Shown piece after piece: positions 16,439-25,123 of a DNA stretch of 64,000 bases (position 1 is its first letter; every line of letters starts with the position of its first letter). Origin of the DNA: Lachnospira rogosae (GTDB lineage: Bacteria > Bacillota > Clostridia > Lachnospirales > Lachnospiraceae). The translations under genes were made by a program, and so were the position numbers. Below the pieces are notes generated by a model that was not told where the DNA came from, did no database searches, and was given only the letters and a program-made list of their open reading frames with translations. The DNA lies in NCBI RefSeq assembly GCF_040096455.1, contig NZ_JBBMER010000003.1, positions 248,001 through 312,000 on the forward strand. Direction: 5' to 3'.

Positions 16439-16972
16439 ATGAAGAATAATGATAATAAGATTATAAATATTATATTCAGGGTTGTTATTATTGGTGCATT
16501 TTTTATGGGAATAAGGACGATATATAATTTCTATGTGCTGATGATTACTTATAAGGGAATATCCGGAGAAGATATGTTTAACAGGGTAGCTTCGATGGTT
16601 GATGATTATGTTATGTTTATGGTATTTATGGTGGCTTCGGTAGTATTCAGCGTGCTTGCAAGAAAGCTGGTGAATAATAATACATTTATTATAAGGACAA
16701 TAAGCATAGCTGTTTCACTTGTATGCAGTGTGCCAGAGCTTATAGCTGTGTATTATTTTGCAATGCTTACAATGGTGAAATATCCACAGTATGCCAATAT
16801 ACTTGGAGTAAGCGTGACACTTAATGATGTGTATACATCGTCAGCTGCAGTGTTTTTACAGAATAATCCTTATATGTTCTATACATTTTTTATTGGAGTG
16901 GCAGTATTTGCTGTGCTTACAATAACTTCAATATATTCACTTATAACAGGCAGAAAGACACAGCAGGTTTAG
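16439..16972 (+). CDS. Small uncharacterised membrane protein
   Basis: 177 residues with four hydrophobic segments (about 9-32, 50-72, 80-106 and 132-158) and short polar ends. The family is not recognised. I take ATG 16439 (GAGG at 16429-16432, AAGGAG at 16421-16426); the in-frame ATG at 16427 sits directly on the ribosome binding site. It is preceded by the divergent importer operon and followed 100 bases later by fliB. Nothing in it suggests a particular role. Confidence 0.7.
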   Translation: MKNNDNKIINIIFRVVIIGAFFMGIRTIYNFYVLMITYKGISGEDMFNRVASMVDDYVMFMVFMVASVVFSVLARKLVNNNTFIIRTISIAVSLVCSVPELIAVYYFAMLTMVKYPQYANILGVSVTLNDVYTSSAAVFLQNNPYMFYTFFIGVAVFAVLTITSIYSLITGRKTQQV

Positions 16973-17072
16973 AAAATACACGAATATTAGAAAATATAAA
17001 GGGTTAAATTGTATGAATAGCTTAGGATATATAAAGTAGAAGTACACTAAAAGAAAGGCAGAGCAGGCTTAA

Positions 17073-18239
17073 ATGAAGATAGTTACACCAGATTATTATA
17101 AGAATTTTAAATGTATAGCGGGAGAATGTACGGATACATGCTGTGCAGGCTGGGATGTTGATGTTGATAAAGAGTCGTACAAGCAGTATAGGAGAGTAAT
17201 TGGGTCATTTGGCAATAAGTTAAGAAGTGTTATGGTGCCATCTGAAGATGGTGGCTGTACATTTACGCTAAAAGAGGGAAGATGTCCATTTCTTAATAAG
17301 AAGAATTTGTGTGAGATTTATATCAAGCTTGGTAAGGATTCGCTGTGTGAAACGTGTGCAGAGTTTCCCAGATTTATTAATGAATATGGCAATACAAGGG
17401 AAATTGGAATTGCACCATCCTGTAAGACAGCAGGTGAGCTTATATTAGGATATAAGGGCGAGCTTAAATTCAGAGAGGTAAAGAACAGGGAGCAGATTAA
17501 CAGCTACAATGATATAGACCCGCTTACCTTTGTACAGTTAAGGCAGGCAAGAATTATAGCATATAATATAGCCACGGACAGGGATTATACCATAATGGAA
17601 AGATGTGTGCTTATACTGATGTTTGCAAGAAACATACAGGATTATCTTGATAGAGAAAGAGATGAACTAATAGTGGGTGTATGTGGACGTTTTGCCAAGG
17701 AAGACTATAGGGAAAATAAGTTAAACAGGGCAAGGCGTATTGCTGCTGGAAAGAAAGATACATATAAGCATATAAGAAAGTTCTTTGAAAGTTTTGAGGG
17801 AATGGAAGTTATTAATAAAGATTGGAATATATACACAGAGGAAGTTAATAATTTCTTTGAGGAATGTACAAGTGCAGAGCAGTTCAGGGCTGTTGTGAAG
17901 GAATTTGACGAATACCACAAGGAAGATGAAACTGAATATGAACAGCTTCTTATGTATTATCTGTACAGATATTTTCTTGATTCAGTATATGATTATAATC
18001 TGCTTTTAAAAGTCAAGGGCGGTATTGTTGGAATAATTGCAATTAAAATGCTGAATATTGCTGACTGGTGGTATAATAACAAAGAACTTTCATTTACACG
18101 GAAGGTAGACCTTGCTCATCTGTATTCAAGACAGTATGAACATTCATATTATAATTATGAAGTGTATAATCAATATTTTATGAGCAAGAGAGCGTATGCA
18201 TATGAGAATCTTTTATCAGAGCTTATAGATTTAGAGTAA
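17073..18239 (+). CDS. fliB: Flagellin lysine-N-methylase (FliB family)
   Basis: 388 residues. FliB methylates surface lysines of flagellin. The N-terminal cysteine layout is diagnostic: FKCIAGECTDTCCAGWDV, then GRCPFLNKKNLC, then SLCETCAEFPR and APSCKTAG. These resemble the YkgJ-type cluster and probably hold a metal or iron-sulfur centre. The rest is helical and charged, as usual in this family. No flagellin gene is in the window, but the gene and the two chemoreceptors imply a motile cell. The start ATG 17073 has GCAGG/AGAAAGG upstream. It is followed 48 bases later by the ABC exporter pair, with no clear terminator between. Confidence 0.87.
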   Translation: MKIVTPDYYKNFKCIAGECTDTCCAGWDVDVDKESYKQYRRVIGSFGNKLRSVMVPSEDGGCTFTLKEGRCPFLNKKNLCEIYIKLGKDSLCETCAEFPRFINEYGNTREIGIAPSCKTAGELILGYKGELKFREVKNREQINSYNDIDPLTFVQLRQARIIAYNIATDRDYTIMERCVLILMFARNIQDYLDRERDELIVGVCGRFAKEDYRENKLNRARRIAAGKKDTYKHIRKFFESFEGMEVINKDWNIYTEEVNNFFEECTSAEQFRAVVKEFDEYHKEDETEYEQLLMYYLYRYFLDSVYDYNLLLKVKGGIVGIIAIKMLNIADWWYNNKELSFTRKVDLAHLYSRQYEHSYYNYEVYNQYFMSKRAYAYENLLSELIDLE

Positions 18240-18287
18240 GATAATCCATTGGCTGTTTAAAGATAAGGACAAGTGAGGTAAAGAGTA

Positions 18288-20006
18288 ATGAAGATGATTC
18301 TAAAGTATCTGGAAGAATTAAAAAAAGAGTGTGTGTTAGCACCACTTTTTAAAATGCTTGAAGCACTCTTTGAGTTATTCGTTCCATTGGTGGTTGCTTC
18401 TATAATTGACAGAGGCATAGGACAGCAGGACACAGCTTATATAGTAAAAATGTGCCTTATGCTTTTAGGCCTTGCAATTATAGGACTTGTATGTTCAATA
18501 ACAGCACAGTATTTCAGTGCCAAGGCGGCAGTTGGCTGTGCTACAGGAATAAGGCACGCTTTATTCAAGCATATACAGTCACTTTCTTTCACAGAGATGG
18601 ACGACATTGGAACGTCAACACTTATGACAAGAATGACAAGTGATATTAATCAGGTTCAGAATGGTGTTAATCTTGTATTAAGATTATTCTTACGTTCTCC
18701 ATTTATTGTATTTGGTGCTATGATTATGGCATTTACAATAGATGTCAAGGCGGCACTTATATTTGTCGCAGCTATACCAGTCCTTGCCGTTATAGTATTT
18801 GGAATTATGATAGGAACAAGACCTTTATATAAGAAGGTACAGGCAGGTCTTGATACAATCCTTGGAATAACAAGGGAAAATCTTACAGGTGTAAGAGTAA
18901 TAAGAGCGTTTAATAAGCAGGACGATGAACTTGCACGGTTTAAGAATAAGAATGAAGAACTTAATCATATGCAGAAGTTCGTAGGTAAGATTTCAGGTCT
19001 TATGAATCCTCTTACTTACACAGTTGTTAATGTTTCAATAATTGCACTCATATGGGTTGGTGCAATAAGAGTTAATCAGGGTAGTCTTACACAGGGACAG
19101 GTTGTAGCCCTTTACAATTATATGTCACAGATACTTGTTGAGCTTATCAAGCTTGCTAATCTTGTAATTAATATAACTAAGGCTCTTGCCTGTGCAGGAA
19201 GAATTGAGTCAATATTTGAAGTGCAGCCAAGTATGAAGGATGGCAGTATGGATTTATCAGCATATAAAGAAAATGTTCCTGTCGTAGAATTTAAGAATGT
19301 TGCCCTTAAGTATAATGGAGCTGGTGATACAAGTATTGCCGGCGTTAATTTTAAGGCTTACAGGGGACAGACTATCGGTATAATAGGTGGTACTGGTTCA
19401 GGTAAGTCAAGTCTTGTCGGACTTATACCAAGGTTTTATGATGCAACCAGTGGCGAAGTATTAATAAATGGAACTAATGTTAAAGATATTAATATAGAAC
19501 AGTTAAGGGACAAAGTCGGAATAGTAATGCAGAAGGCAGTATTATTCAAAGGAAGCATAAGAAAGAATATCCAGATGGCTAAGGCAGATGCTACAGATAA
19601 AGAGATAGATGATGCACTTGCAATAGCACAGGCGAAGGAATTCGTTGATAAGAAGAAAGGCCGCCTTGACTATATGATTGAACAGGGTGGTAAGAACCTT
19701 TCAGGTGGACAAAGACAAAGACTTACAATTGCAAGGGCAGTTGTTAAAAAGCCAGATGTCCTTATTCTTGATGACAGTGCATCAGCTCTTGACTTTGCTA
19801 CAGATGCGGCACTTAGAAAGTCTATAAGAACGATGCCTAATAATCCTACAGTATTTATAGTATCACAGCGTTCAGCATCACTTATGCACGCAGATAAAAT
19901 TATCGTGCTTGATGATGGTGAGGTTGCAGGAATAGGTACACATACAGAACTTTTGGAGAATTGTGAAGTATACAGGGAAATATATAATTCACAGTTCAAG
20001 TCATAG
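18288..20006 (+). CDS. Heterodimeric ABC exporter, subunit with degenerate catalytic site
   Basis: 572 residues. Six-helix exporter membrane domain (~1-310) then a nucleotide-binding domain: Walker A GGTGSGKSSL, signature LSGGQRQRLTIARA, Walker B VLILDDSASALD. The residue after the Walker B Asp is Asp instead of the catalytic Glu, and the switch position reads VSQRS rather than a His. This marks the degenerate half of a TM287/288- or BmrCD-type heterodimer, which exports drugs, lipids or peptides. Its partner starts 19 bases after the stop. Start ATG 18288 has GAGG ten bases upstream. Confidence 0.92.
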   Translation: MKMILKYLEELKKECVLAPLFKMLEALFELFVPLVVASIIDRGIGQQDTAYIVKMCLMLLGLAIIGLVCSITAQYFSAKAAVGCATGIRHALFKHIQSLSFTEMDDIGTSTLMTRMTSDINQVQNGVNLVLRLFLRSPFIVFGAMIMAFTIDVKAALIFVAAIPVLAVIVFGIMIGTRPLYKKVQAGLDTILGITRENLTGVRVIRAFNKQDDELARFKNKNEELNHMQKFVGKISGLMNPLTYTVVNVSIIALIWVGAIRVNQGSLTQGQVVALYNYMSQILVELIKLANLVINITKALACAGRIESIFEVQPSMKDGSMDLSAYKENVPVVEFKNVALKYNGAGDTSIAGVNFKAYRGQTIGIIGGTGSGKSSLVGLIPRFYDATSGEVLINGTNVKDINIEQLRDKVGIVMQKAVLFKGSIRKNIQMAKADATDKEIDDALAIAQAKEFVDKKKGRLDYMIEQGGKNLSGGQRQRLTIARAVVKKPDVLILDDSASALDFATDAALRKSIRTMPNNPTVFIVSQRSASLMHADKIIVLDDGEVAGIGTHTELLENCEVYREIYNSQFKS

Positions 20007-20025
20007 GTCAGAATGGAGATTAGTT

Positions 20026-21795
20026 ATGAAAGATAATAAGGATAAAAGAGAAGCGCAGAAGTCTACGCTTGGCAAAGTATTAAAAAGAATAAAGAAATAT
20101 AGTGGATTTCTTGTTATATCAATCCTTATGGCTGCTGTAACAGTTGCTTCTACATTGTATGTGCCAATTCTTGTTGGTAGAGGAATTGACCATATTATAG
20201 GACCTGGCAATGTTGATTTTGCAGGCATAACAAAGGTACTTATAACAATAGGAATTGTTGTTGCCATAACAGCACTGTCACAGTGGATAATGAATATATG
20301 CAATAATAAGATAACTTACCACGTTACAAGAGATATAAGAGATGAGGCTATGGAAAAGTTACAGAAGCTTCCTCTTAAATATATTGACGCACAGTCATAT
20401 GGTGATATTGTAAGCCGTGTAATTGCCGATGTTGACCAGTTCGCAGATGGTCTTTTAATGGGATTTACACAGTTCTTTTCAGGTGTGCTTACAATTGCAG
20501 GAACACTTATATTTATGCTTACAATAAATGTAAAGATTACACTTGTAGTTGTTGTTATAACCCCGGTTTCATTATTTGTTGCAAGCTTTATTGCTAAGAA
20601 GACATTTTCAATGTTCAAGCTCCAATCAGAAACAAGAGGTGAGCAGACGGCATTTATTGATGAGATGATTGGCGGACAGAAGGTTGTAAAGGCATACGGC
20701 TATGAAGACAGGGCAGTAGAAGAATTTGACGAGATTAATAAAAGATTACAGAAGTATTCTTTAAGAGCTATATTCTTCTCATCAATAACTAACCCATCGA
20801 CGAGATTTGTCAACAGCCTTGTGTATGCAGCAGTAGCTGTTGCAGGTGCATTTTCTGCAATAGGCGGAGGCATAACAGTTGGACAGTTATCAAGCTTCTT
20901 AAGTTATGCTACACAGTATACTAAGCCTTTTAATGAAATATCAGGCGTTATAACAGAGCTTCAGAATGCCATTGCGTGTGCAGGAAGAATGTTCGAGCTT
21001 ATAGAGGAAGAACCAGAAATTCCAGATGCACCATCAGCAGTTAGTGTTACAGATATTGATGGCAGGGTAGACCTTAATAACGTATACTTCTCATACACAC
21101 CAGACAGAAAGCTTATAGAGGACTTCACACTTCACGTTAAGAAGGGACAGAAGATTGCGATTGTAGGTCCTACAGGCTGTGGTAAGACAACAGTAATCAA
21201 CCTTTTAATGAGGTTTTATGATGTTAATTCAGGAAGCATAGATGTATCAGGTGTTGATATAAGGGATATGACAAGATATTCATTAAGACACGGTTTTGGT
21301 ATGGTATTACAGGAAACATGGCTTAAGGCAGGAACTATCAGGGAGAATATCACTATGGGAAAGCCGGATGCCACAGAAGAAGAGATTATTGAGGCAGCTA
21401 AGGCTTCATACTCATACGGATTTATAAAGCGTCTTCCTAATGGGTTTGATACAGTGATTGGTGAGGACGGAGGAAGTCTTTCACAGGGGCAGAAGCAGCT
21501 TTTGTGCATAACAAGAATTATGCTTACAAGACCACCAATGCTTATTCTTGATGAGGCAACTTCATCTATAGATACCCGAACTGAAATAAAAATTCAGAAC
21601 GCATTTAACAAGCTTATGGAAGGAAGAACAAGCTTTATAGTTGCCCACAGACTTTCTACAATACAGTCAGCAGATGTTATACTTGTTATGAAAGACGGAC
21701 ATATTATAGAAAAGGGTAATCACGAAGAACTGCTTGCGGCTGGCGGATTTTATAAGAACTTATATGAGAGCCAGTTCGATACAGCAACAGCATAG
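20026..21795 (+). CDS. Heterodimeric ABC exporter, catalytic subunit
   Basis: 589 residues. A short charged N-terminal tail, a six-helix exporter domain (~25-330), then a nucleotide-binding domain with Walker A GPTGCGKTTV, a degenerate signature LSQGQKQLLCITR, Walker B MLILDEATSSID with the catalytic Glu, and switch His VAHRLS. It complements the upstream subunit: its Walker motifs with the partner's intact LSGGQ make the one working ATP site. I choose ATG 20026, preceded by GGAG at 20015-20018. A frame opening at 19963 would overlap the previous gene and lacks a ribosome binding site. The Sfp-type gene follows with 7 bases between. Confidence 0.93.
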   Translation: MKDNKDKREAQKSTLGKVLKRIKKYSGFLVISILMAAVTVASTLYVPILVGRGIDHIIGPGNVDFAGITKVLITIGIVVAITALSQWIMNICNNKITYHVTRDIRDEAMEKLQKLPLKYIDAQSYGDIVSRVIADVDQFADGLLMGFTQFFSGVLTIAGTLIFMLTINVKITLVVVVITPVSLFVASFIAKKTFSMFKLQSETRGEQTAFIDEMIGGQKVVKAYGYEDRAVEEFDEINKRLQKYSLRAIFFSSITNPSTRFVNSLVYAAVAVAGAFSAIGGGITVGQLSSFLSYATQYTKPFNEISGVITELQNAIACAGRMFELIEEEPEIPDAPSAVSVTDIDGRVDLNNVYFSYTPDRKLIEDFTLHVKKGQKIAIVGPTGCGKTTVINLLMRFYDVNSGSIDVSGVDIRDMTRYSLRHGFGMVLQETWLKAGTIRENITMGKPDATEEEIIEAAKASYSYGFIKRLPNGFDTVIGEDGGSLSQGQKQLLCITRIMLTRPPMLILDEATSSIDTRTEIKIQNAFNKLMEGRTSFIVAHRLSTIQSADVILVMKDGHIIEKGNHEELLAAGGFYKNLYESQFDTATA

Positions 21796-21802
21796 GAAGA
21801 AT

Positions 21803-22591
21803 ATGAGATTGTATATAACGGACATATCTGATGTAACCGAGGATATGTTTAACACTGGGAAAATGCTTGTGCCAGAGTACAGGCAGGAGAAGATTGACAG
21901 ATATCAATATATGGAAGATAAGAGGAGAAGCCTTGTTGCAGGGCTTCTTCTTAATTATGCGACAAAGGACTATGAAGCTGGGAATTATATAGCTCATAAT
22001 TATATAACTGGGAATTGTGTAGATAAGAATTATCTAATTGAGGCTTCCAAGCGGGAAAGAGAGAATATCCAAGCAGGACATTTATGGGAAAGTAATTCGG
22101 AATATGATATAGATATAAATAAGCTTATCAGCGGATATGATAAGGCTTATGATTATGATATCAAACTTACTGCGAATAATAAGCCGGAGTATGCGGATAA
22201 GAATATACATTTTAATCTTTCCCACACAGGAGATTATGTTGTATGCGCCATATCAGAAAATGCAGTTGGTGTGGATATAGAGCATACAAGAAAGAATTAT
22301 TTAAAGGTTGCCAGAAGATTTTTTACTGATAATGAATGTCGGTGGATTGGCGAAGATGAGAATCGTTTTCTTAGAATATGGACATTAAAGGAAGCATATT
22401 CCAAATATACAGGACAGGGAATAGCTCTCACGATATCAGATACAGAGTTCAGGTATGAGAAGAATGATAAGGGGGAGGATATTATTAATGGTTATATTAA
22501 TAAAGATAAGATAACTAATATTAATATTGTCCAGCTTAATAATATTAAGTCAGAATACGTTATATCTGCCATAGAAAAGACATTTTATTAA
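21803..22591 (+). CDS. Sfp-type 4'-phosphopantetheinyl transferase
   Basis: 262 residues. Transfers phosphopantetheine from CoA to carrier-protein serines. Marks are NLSHTGDYVVCAI, GVDIEHTRKN (Mg-binding Asp and Glu), RRFFTDNEC and WTLKEAYSKYTGQGI. Start ATG 21803 follows AGGAAGA; the open frame extends back into the exporter gene but without conserved sequence. A stretch near residues 55-90 (YIAHNYITGNCVDKNY) looks like a local duplication or insertion relative to the usual ~225 residues. No polyketide or peptide synthase is nearby, so its target may be fatty-acid ACP or a carrier encoded elsewhere. It is probably transcribed with the exporter. Confidence 0.85.
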   Translation: MRLYITDISDVTEDMFNTGKMLVPEYRQEKIDRYQYMEDKRRSLVAGLLLNYATKDYEAGNYIAHNYITGNCVDKNYLIEASKRERENIQAGHLWESNSEYDIDINKLISGYDKAYDYDIKLTANNKPEYADKNIHFNLSHTGDYVVCAISENAVGVDIEHTRKNYLKVARRFFTDNECRWIGEDENRFLRIWTLKEAYSKYTGQGIALTISDTEFRYEKNDKGEDIINGYINKDKITNINIVQLNNIKSEYVISAIEKTFY

Positions 22592-22738
22592 CGATTATAA
22601 AATGAAATAAATGTATCAGAATTAATACAGATTTAATTATAAAAAAATGTGGAAATTTGCAATTTATGACTGTATAATGTTGAAAATAATGTAGGAATGT
22701 TGATTAATGTGTAAGCCGAAAGGCGGATAGGAGGAATA

Positions 22739-24352
22739 ATGTCTGTAAAATATGTATTTGTAACAGGTGGTGTAGTTTCAGGTCTTGGTAAAGGAATCAC
22801 AGCAGCTTCACTCGGTAGATTATTAAAAGCACGTGGATTTAAGGTGACTATGCAGAAGTTCGACCCATATATTAACATTGACCCGGGAACAATGAACCCA
22901 ATACAGCACGGTGAAGTATTCGTAACAGATGATGGTGCGGAGACTGACCTTGACCTTGGGCATTATGAAAGATTTATTGATGAAAGTCTTAATAAGAATT
23001 CTAATGTAACAACAGGTAAGGTATACTGGTCTGTATTACAGAAGGAACGCCGTGGCGATTTTGGTGGAGGAACAGTTCAGGTAATTCCTCATATAACTAA
23101 TGAAATAAAGAGCCGTTTTTATAGAGATTATTCAACTGATGAAACTAAGATTGCAATTATCGAGGTTGGTGGAACAGTAGGTGATATCGAATCACAGCCA
23201 TTCTTAGAGGCAATCAGACAGTTCCAGCACGAAGTTGGACACGAAAATGCTATTCTTATACACGTTACACTTATTCCTTATCTTAAGGCTTCAGGCGAGA
23301 TGAAGACAAAGCCTACTCAGGCAAGTGTTAAGGAATTACAGGGAATGGGTATTCAGCCAGATATCTTAGTATGCCGTACAGAGCACCCACTTGAACCTGG
23401 TATTAAGGATAAGATTGCATTATTCTGTAACGTGCCAAAGACACACGTATTACAAAATCTTGATGTTGAGATACTTTACGATGCACCACTTGCTATGGAA
23501 GAAGAACATCTTGCACAGGTAGCCTGCGAATGTCTAGAGCTTGATTGTCCAGAACCAGATTTAGATGAGTGGAGAGCTATGTGCAAGGCTTGGAAAAATC
23601 CAACTAAGAAGGTTACAGTTGCATTAGTAGGTAAATATATACAGCTTCACGATGCTTATATTTCAGTAGTTGAGGCATTAAAGCACGGCGGTGTATATAA
23701 TTCTGCTGATGTCACAATCAAATGGATTGACTCAGAGACAGTTACTAAGGATAATGCCGCTGAATTATTATCAGATGTATCAGGTATTCTTGTACCAGGT
23801 GGATTCGGTGACAGAGGTGTAGAAGGAAAGATTCAGGCTATAAAATATGCAAGAGAGAATAACGTGCCATTCTTAGGTCTGTGCCTTGGAATGCAGCTTG
23901 CAATCGTAGAATTTGCAAGAGACGTTCTTGGATATGAAGATGCGCACAGTGTTGAGTTAAAGCCAGATACAACACATCCAGTAATTCACCTTATGCCAGA
24001 TCAGGAAGGTATTGACGATATCGGTGGAACTTTAAGACTTGGTTCATACCCTTGTGTGCTTGCCAAGGATTCTAAGGCATATGAATTATATGGCGAAGAA
24101 ACTATTAATGAAAGACATAGACACAGATATGAAGTAAATAATGACTACAGAAAAGTTCTTGTTGAAAATGGTATGCAGCTTTCAGGTATTTCACCAGACG
24201 GAAGAATTGTTGAGATGATAGAGATTAAGGAGCACCCTTGGTTCTTAGCAACACAGGCTCACCCAGAATTAAAGTCAAGACCTAACAGACCACATCCATT
24301 ATTCAGAGGATTTATTGGCGCGGCACTTGAGTATCAGGAAAAGAATAACTAA
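22739..24352 (+). CDS. pyrG: CTP synthase
   Basis: 537 residues, full length. Makes CTP from UTP, ATP and glutamine. The N-terminal amidoligase domain begins KYVFVTGGVVSGLGKGI and carries QKFDPYINIDPGTMNP and LDLGHYERF. The C-terminal class I amidotransferase domain has GGFGDRGVEGK, the nucleophile Cys in GLCLGMQLA, and the His/Glu of HPELKSRP. AGGAGG lies directly before ATG 22739, and a small GCC-GAAA-GGC hairpin precedes that. It stands alone between the Sfp-type gene and a strong terminator. Confidence 0.97.
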   Translation: MSVKYVFVTGGVVSGLGKGITAASLGRLLKARGFKVTMQKFDPYINIDPGTMNPIQHGEVFVTDDGAETDLDLGHYERFIDESLNKNSNVTTGKVYWSVLQKERRGDFGGGTVQVIPHITNEIKSRFYRDYSTDETKIAIIEVGGTVGDIESQPFLEAIRQFQHEVGHENAILIHVTLIPYLKASGEMKTKPTQASVKELQGMGIQPDILVCRTEHPLEPGIKDKIALFCNVPKTHVLQNLDVEILYDAPLAMEEEHLAQVACECLELDCPEPDLDEWRAMCKAWKNPTKKVTVALVGKYIQLHDAYISVVEALKHGGVYNSADVTIKWIDSETVTKDNAAELLSDVSGILVPGGFGDRGVEGKIQAIKYARENNVPFLGLCLGMQLAIVEFARDVLGYEDAHSVELKPDTTHPVIHLMPDQEGIDDIGGTLRLGSYPCVLAKDSKAYELYGEETINERHRHRYEVNNDYRKVLVENGMQLSGISPDGRIVEMIEIKEHPWFLATQAHPELKSRPNRPHPLFRGFIGAALEYQEKNN

Positions 24353-24412
24353 GAGCGTGGCAATGAGAATTTGTGAGCAAAGGAAAGAAAATATATTAAT
24401 TTGAGAATAATA

Positions 24413-24458
24413 AAAAAGTCCACAGTTGGAAATTTGATTTCTGGCTGTGGACTTTTTA
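24413..24458 (+). terminator. Intrinsic terminator of pyrG
   Basis: AAAAAGTCCACAG (24413-24425) pairs with CTGTGGACTTTTT (24445-24457). A- and T-runs on both sides could make it bidirectional. It separates pyrG from the ECF sigma operon. Confidence 0.9.
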
Positions 24459-24586
24459 TGTGCGGTGAACTTTTGAAAATTGGACAATAAATTTAATATC
24501 AAAAAATGTCACGTTTTAATATTGATTTCGTTATATTAATAAAGAGAAACTTATACGTTGATTACATACGAAACTTAAGGAAAAAG

Positions 24587-25123
24587 ATGGAAATAAATAA
24601 AAAAGCTAAAATGGAGCAATTATATTCCCTTTATGAGTCAGCCGTCTATGCTATTGCATATTCAATATTGAATAATGTTGAGCAGGCAGAAGATGTAACA
24701 CAGGATACATTTTTAAAGATATATTCTTATCTTGATGATATAGAAGAAGTTGGCTCTAAGAGAACGAAAGCATTTATAACAAAGATAGTAAAAAACACAG
24801 CTATAGATATATATAGAAAAAATCAAAAAATATCAACATACAGTGAGAACATTGAAGATACTATGAGCGAGGATACAGACCCTGCCAATATAGTAGAAAG
24901 ACAGCTTGTAACATTATATAAGCTTGATGCACTTGATAGTGCAATGTCTGATATTTCTGATTATCTGCGTAAGATTATTACAATGAGATATGGCTATGAA
25001 TTAAAGATGACGGAAATAGCGGATATATTAGGAAAAGATAGCGCAACAATAAGAAAACAGATGGAAAGAGCTAGAAAATATCTTGCGGAAAAGTTAGAAA
25101 ATGTAACGGAGGATATAAGATGA
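24587..25123 (+). CDS. ECF-type RNA polymerase sigma factor
   Basis: 178 residues. Region 2 appears in LYESAVYAIAYSILNN and EQAEDVTQDTFLKIY. Region 4 is the helix-turn-helix KMTEIADILGKDSATIRKQMERARKYL. This two-domain form is a group IV (ECF) sigma factor that redirects RNA polymerase to a small regulon when released from its anti-sigma partner. I choose ATG 24587 (AAGG at 24577-24580); the frame is open from 24506, but those residues are not family-like. Its stop overlaps the next gene's ATG (ATGA), a standard sigma/anti-sigma arrangement. Base composition from here to 30593 is noticeably more AT-rich than the flanking genes. Confidence 0.88.
   Translation: MEINKKAKMEQLYSLYESAVYAIAYSILNNVEQAEDVTQDTFLKIYSYLDDIEEVGSKRTKAFITKIVKNTAIDIYRKNQKISTYSENIEDTMSEDTDPANIVERQLVTLYKLDALDSAMSDISDYLRKIITMRYGYELKMTEIADILGKDSATIRKQMERARKYLAEKLENVTEDIR

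Noticed and set aside
24546..24577. Direct repeat GAAACTTA (24546, 24570) as an ECF -35 autoregulatory promoter
   Set aside because: The implied transcript start would fall on the ribosome binding site, leaving no leader; spacing to a CGT-type -10 is also wrong.
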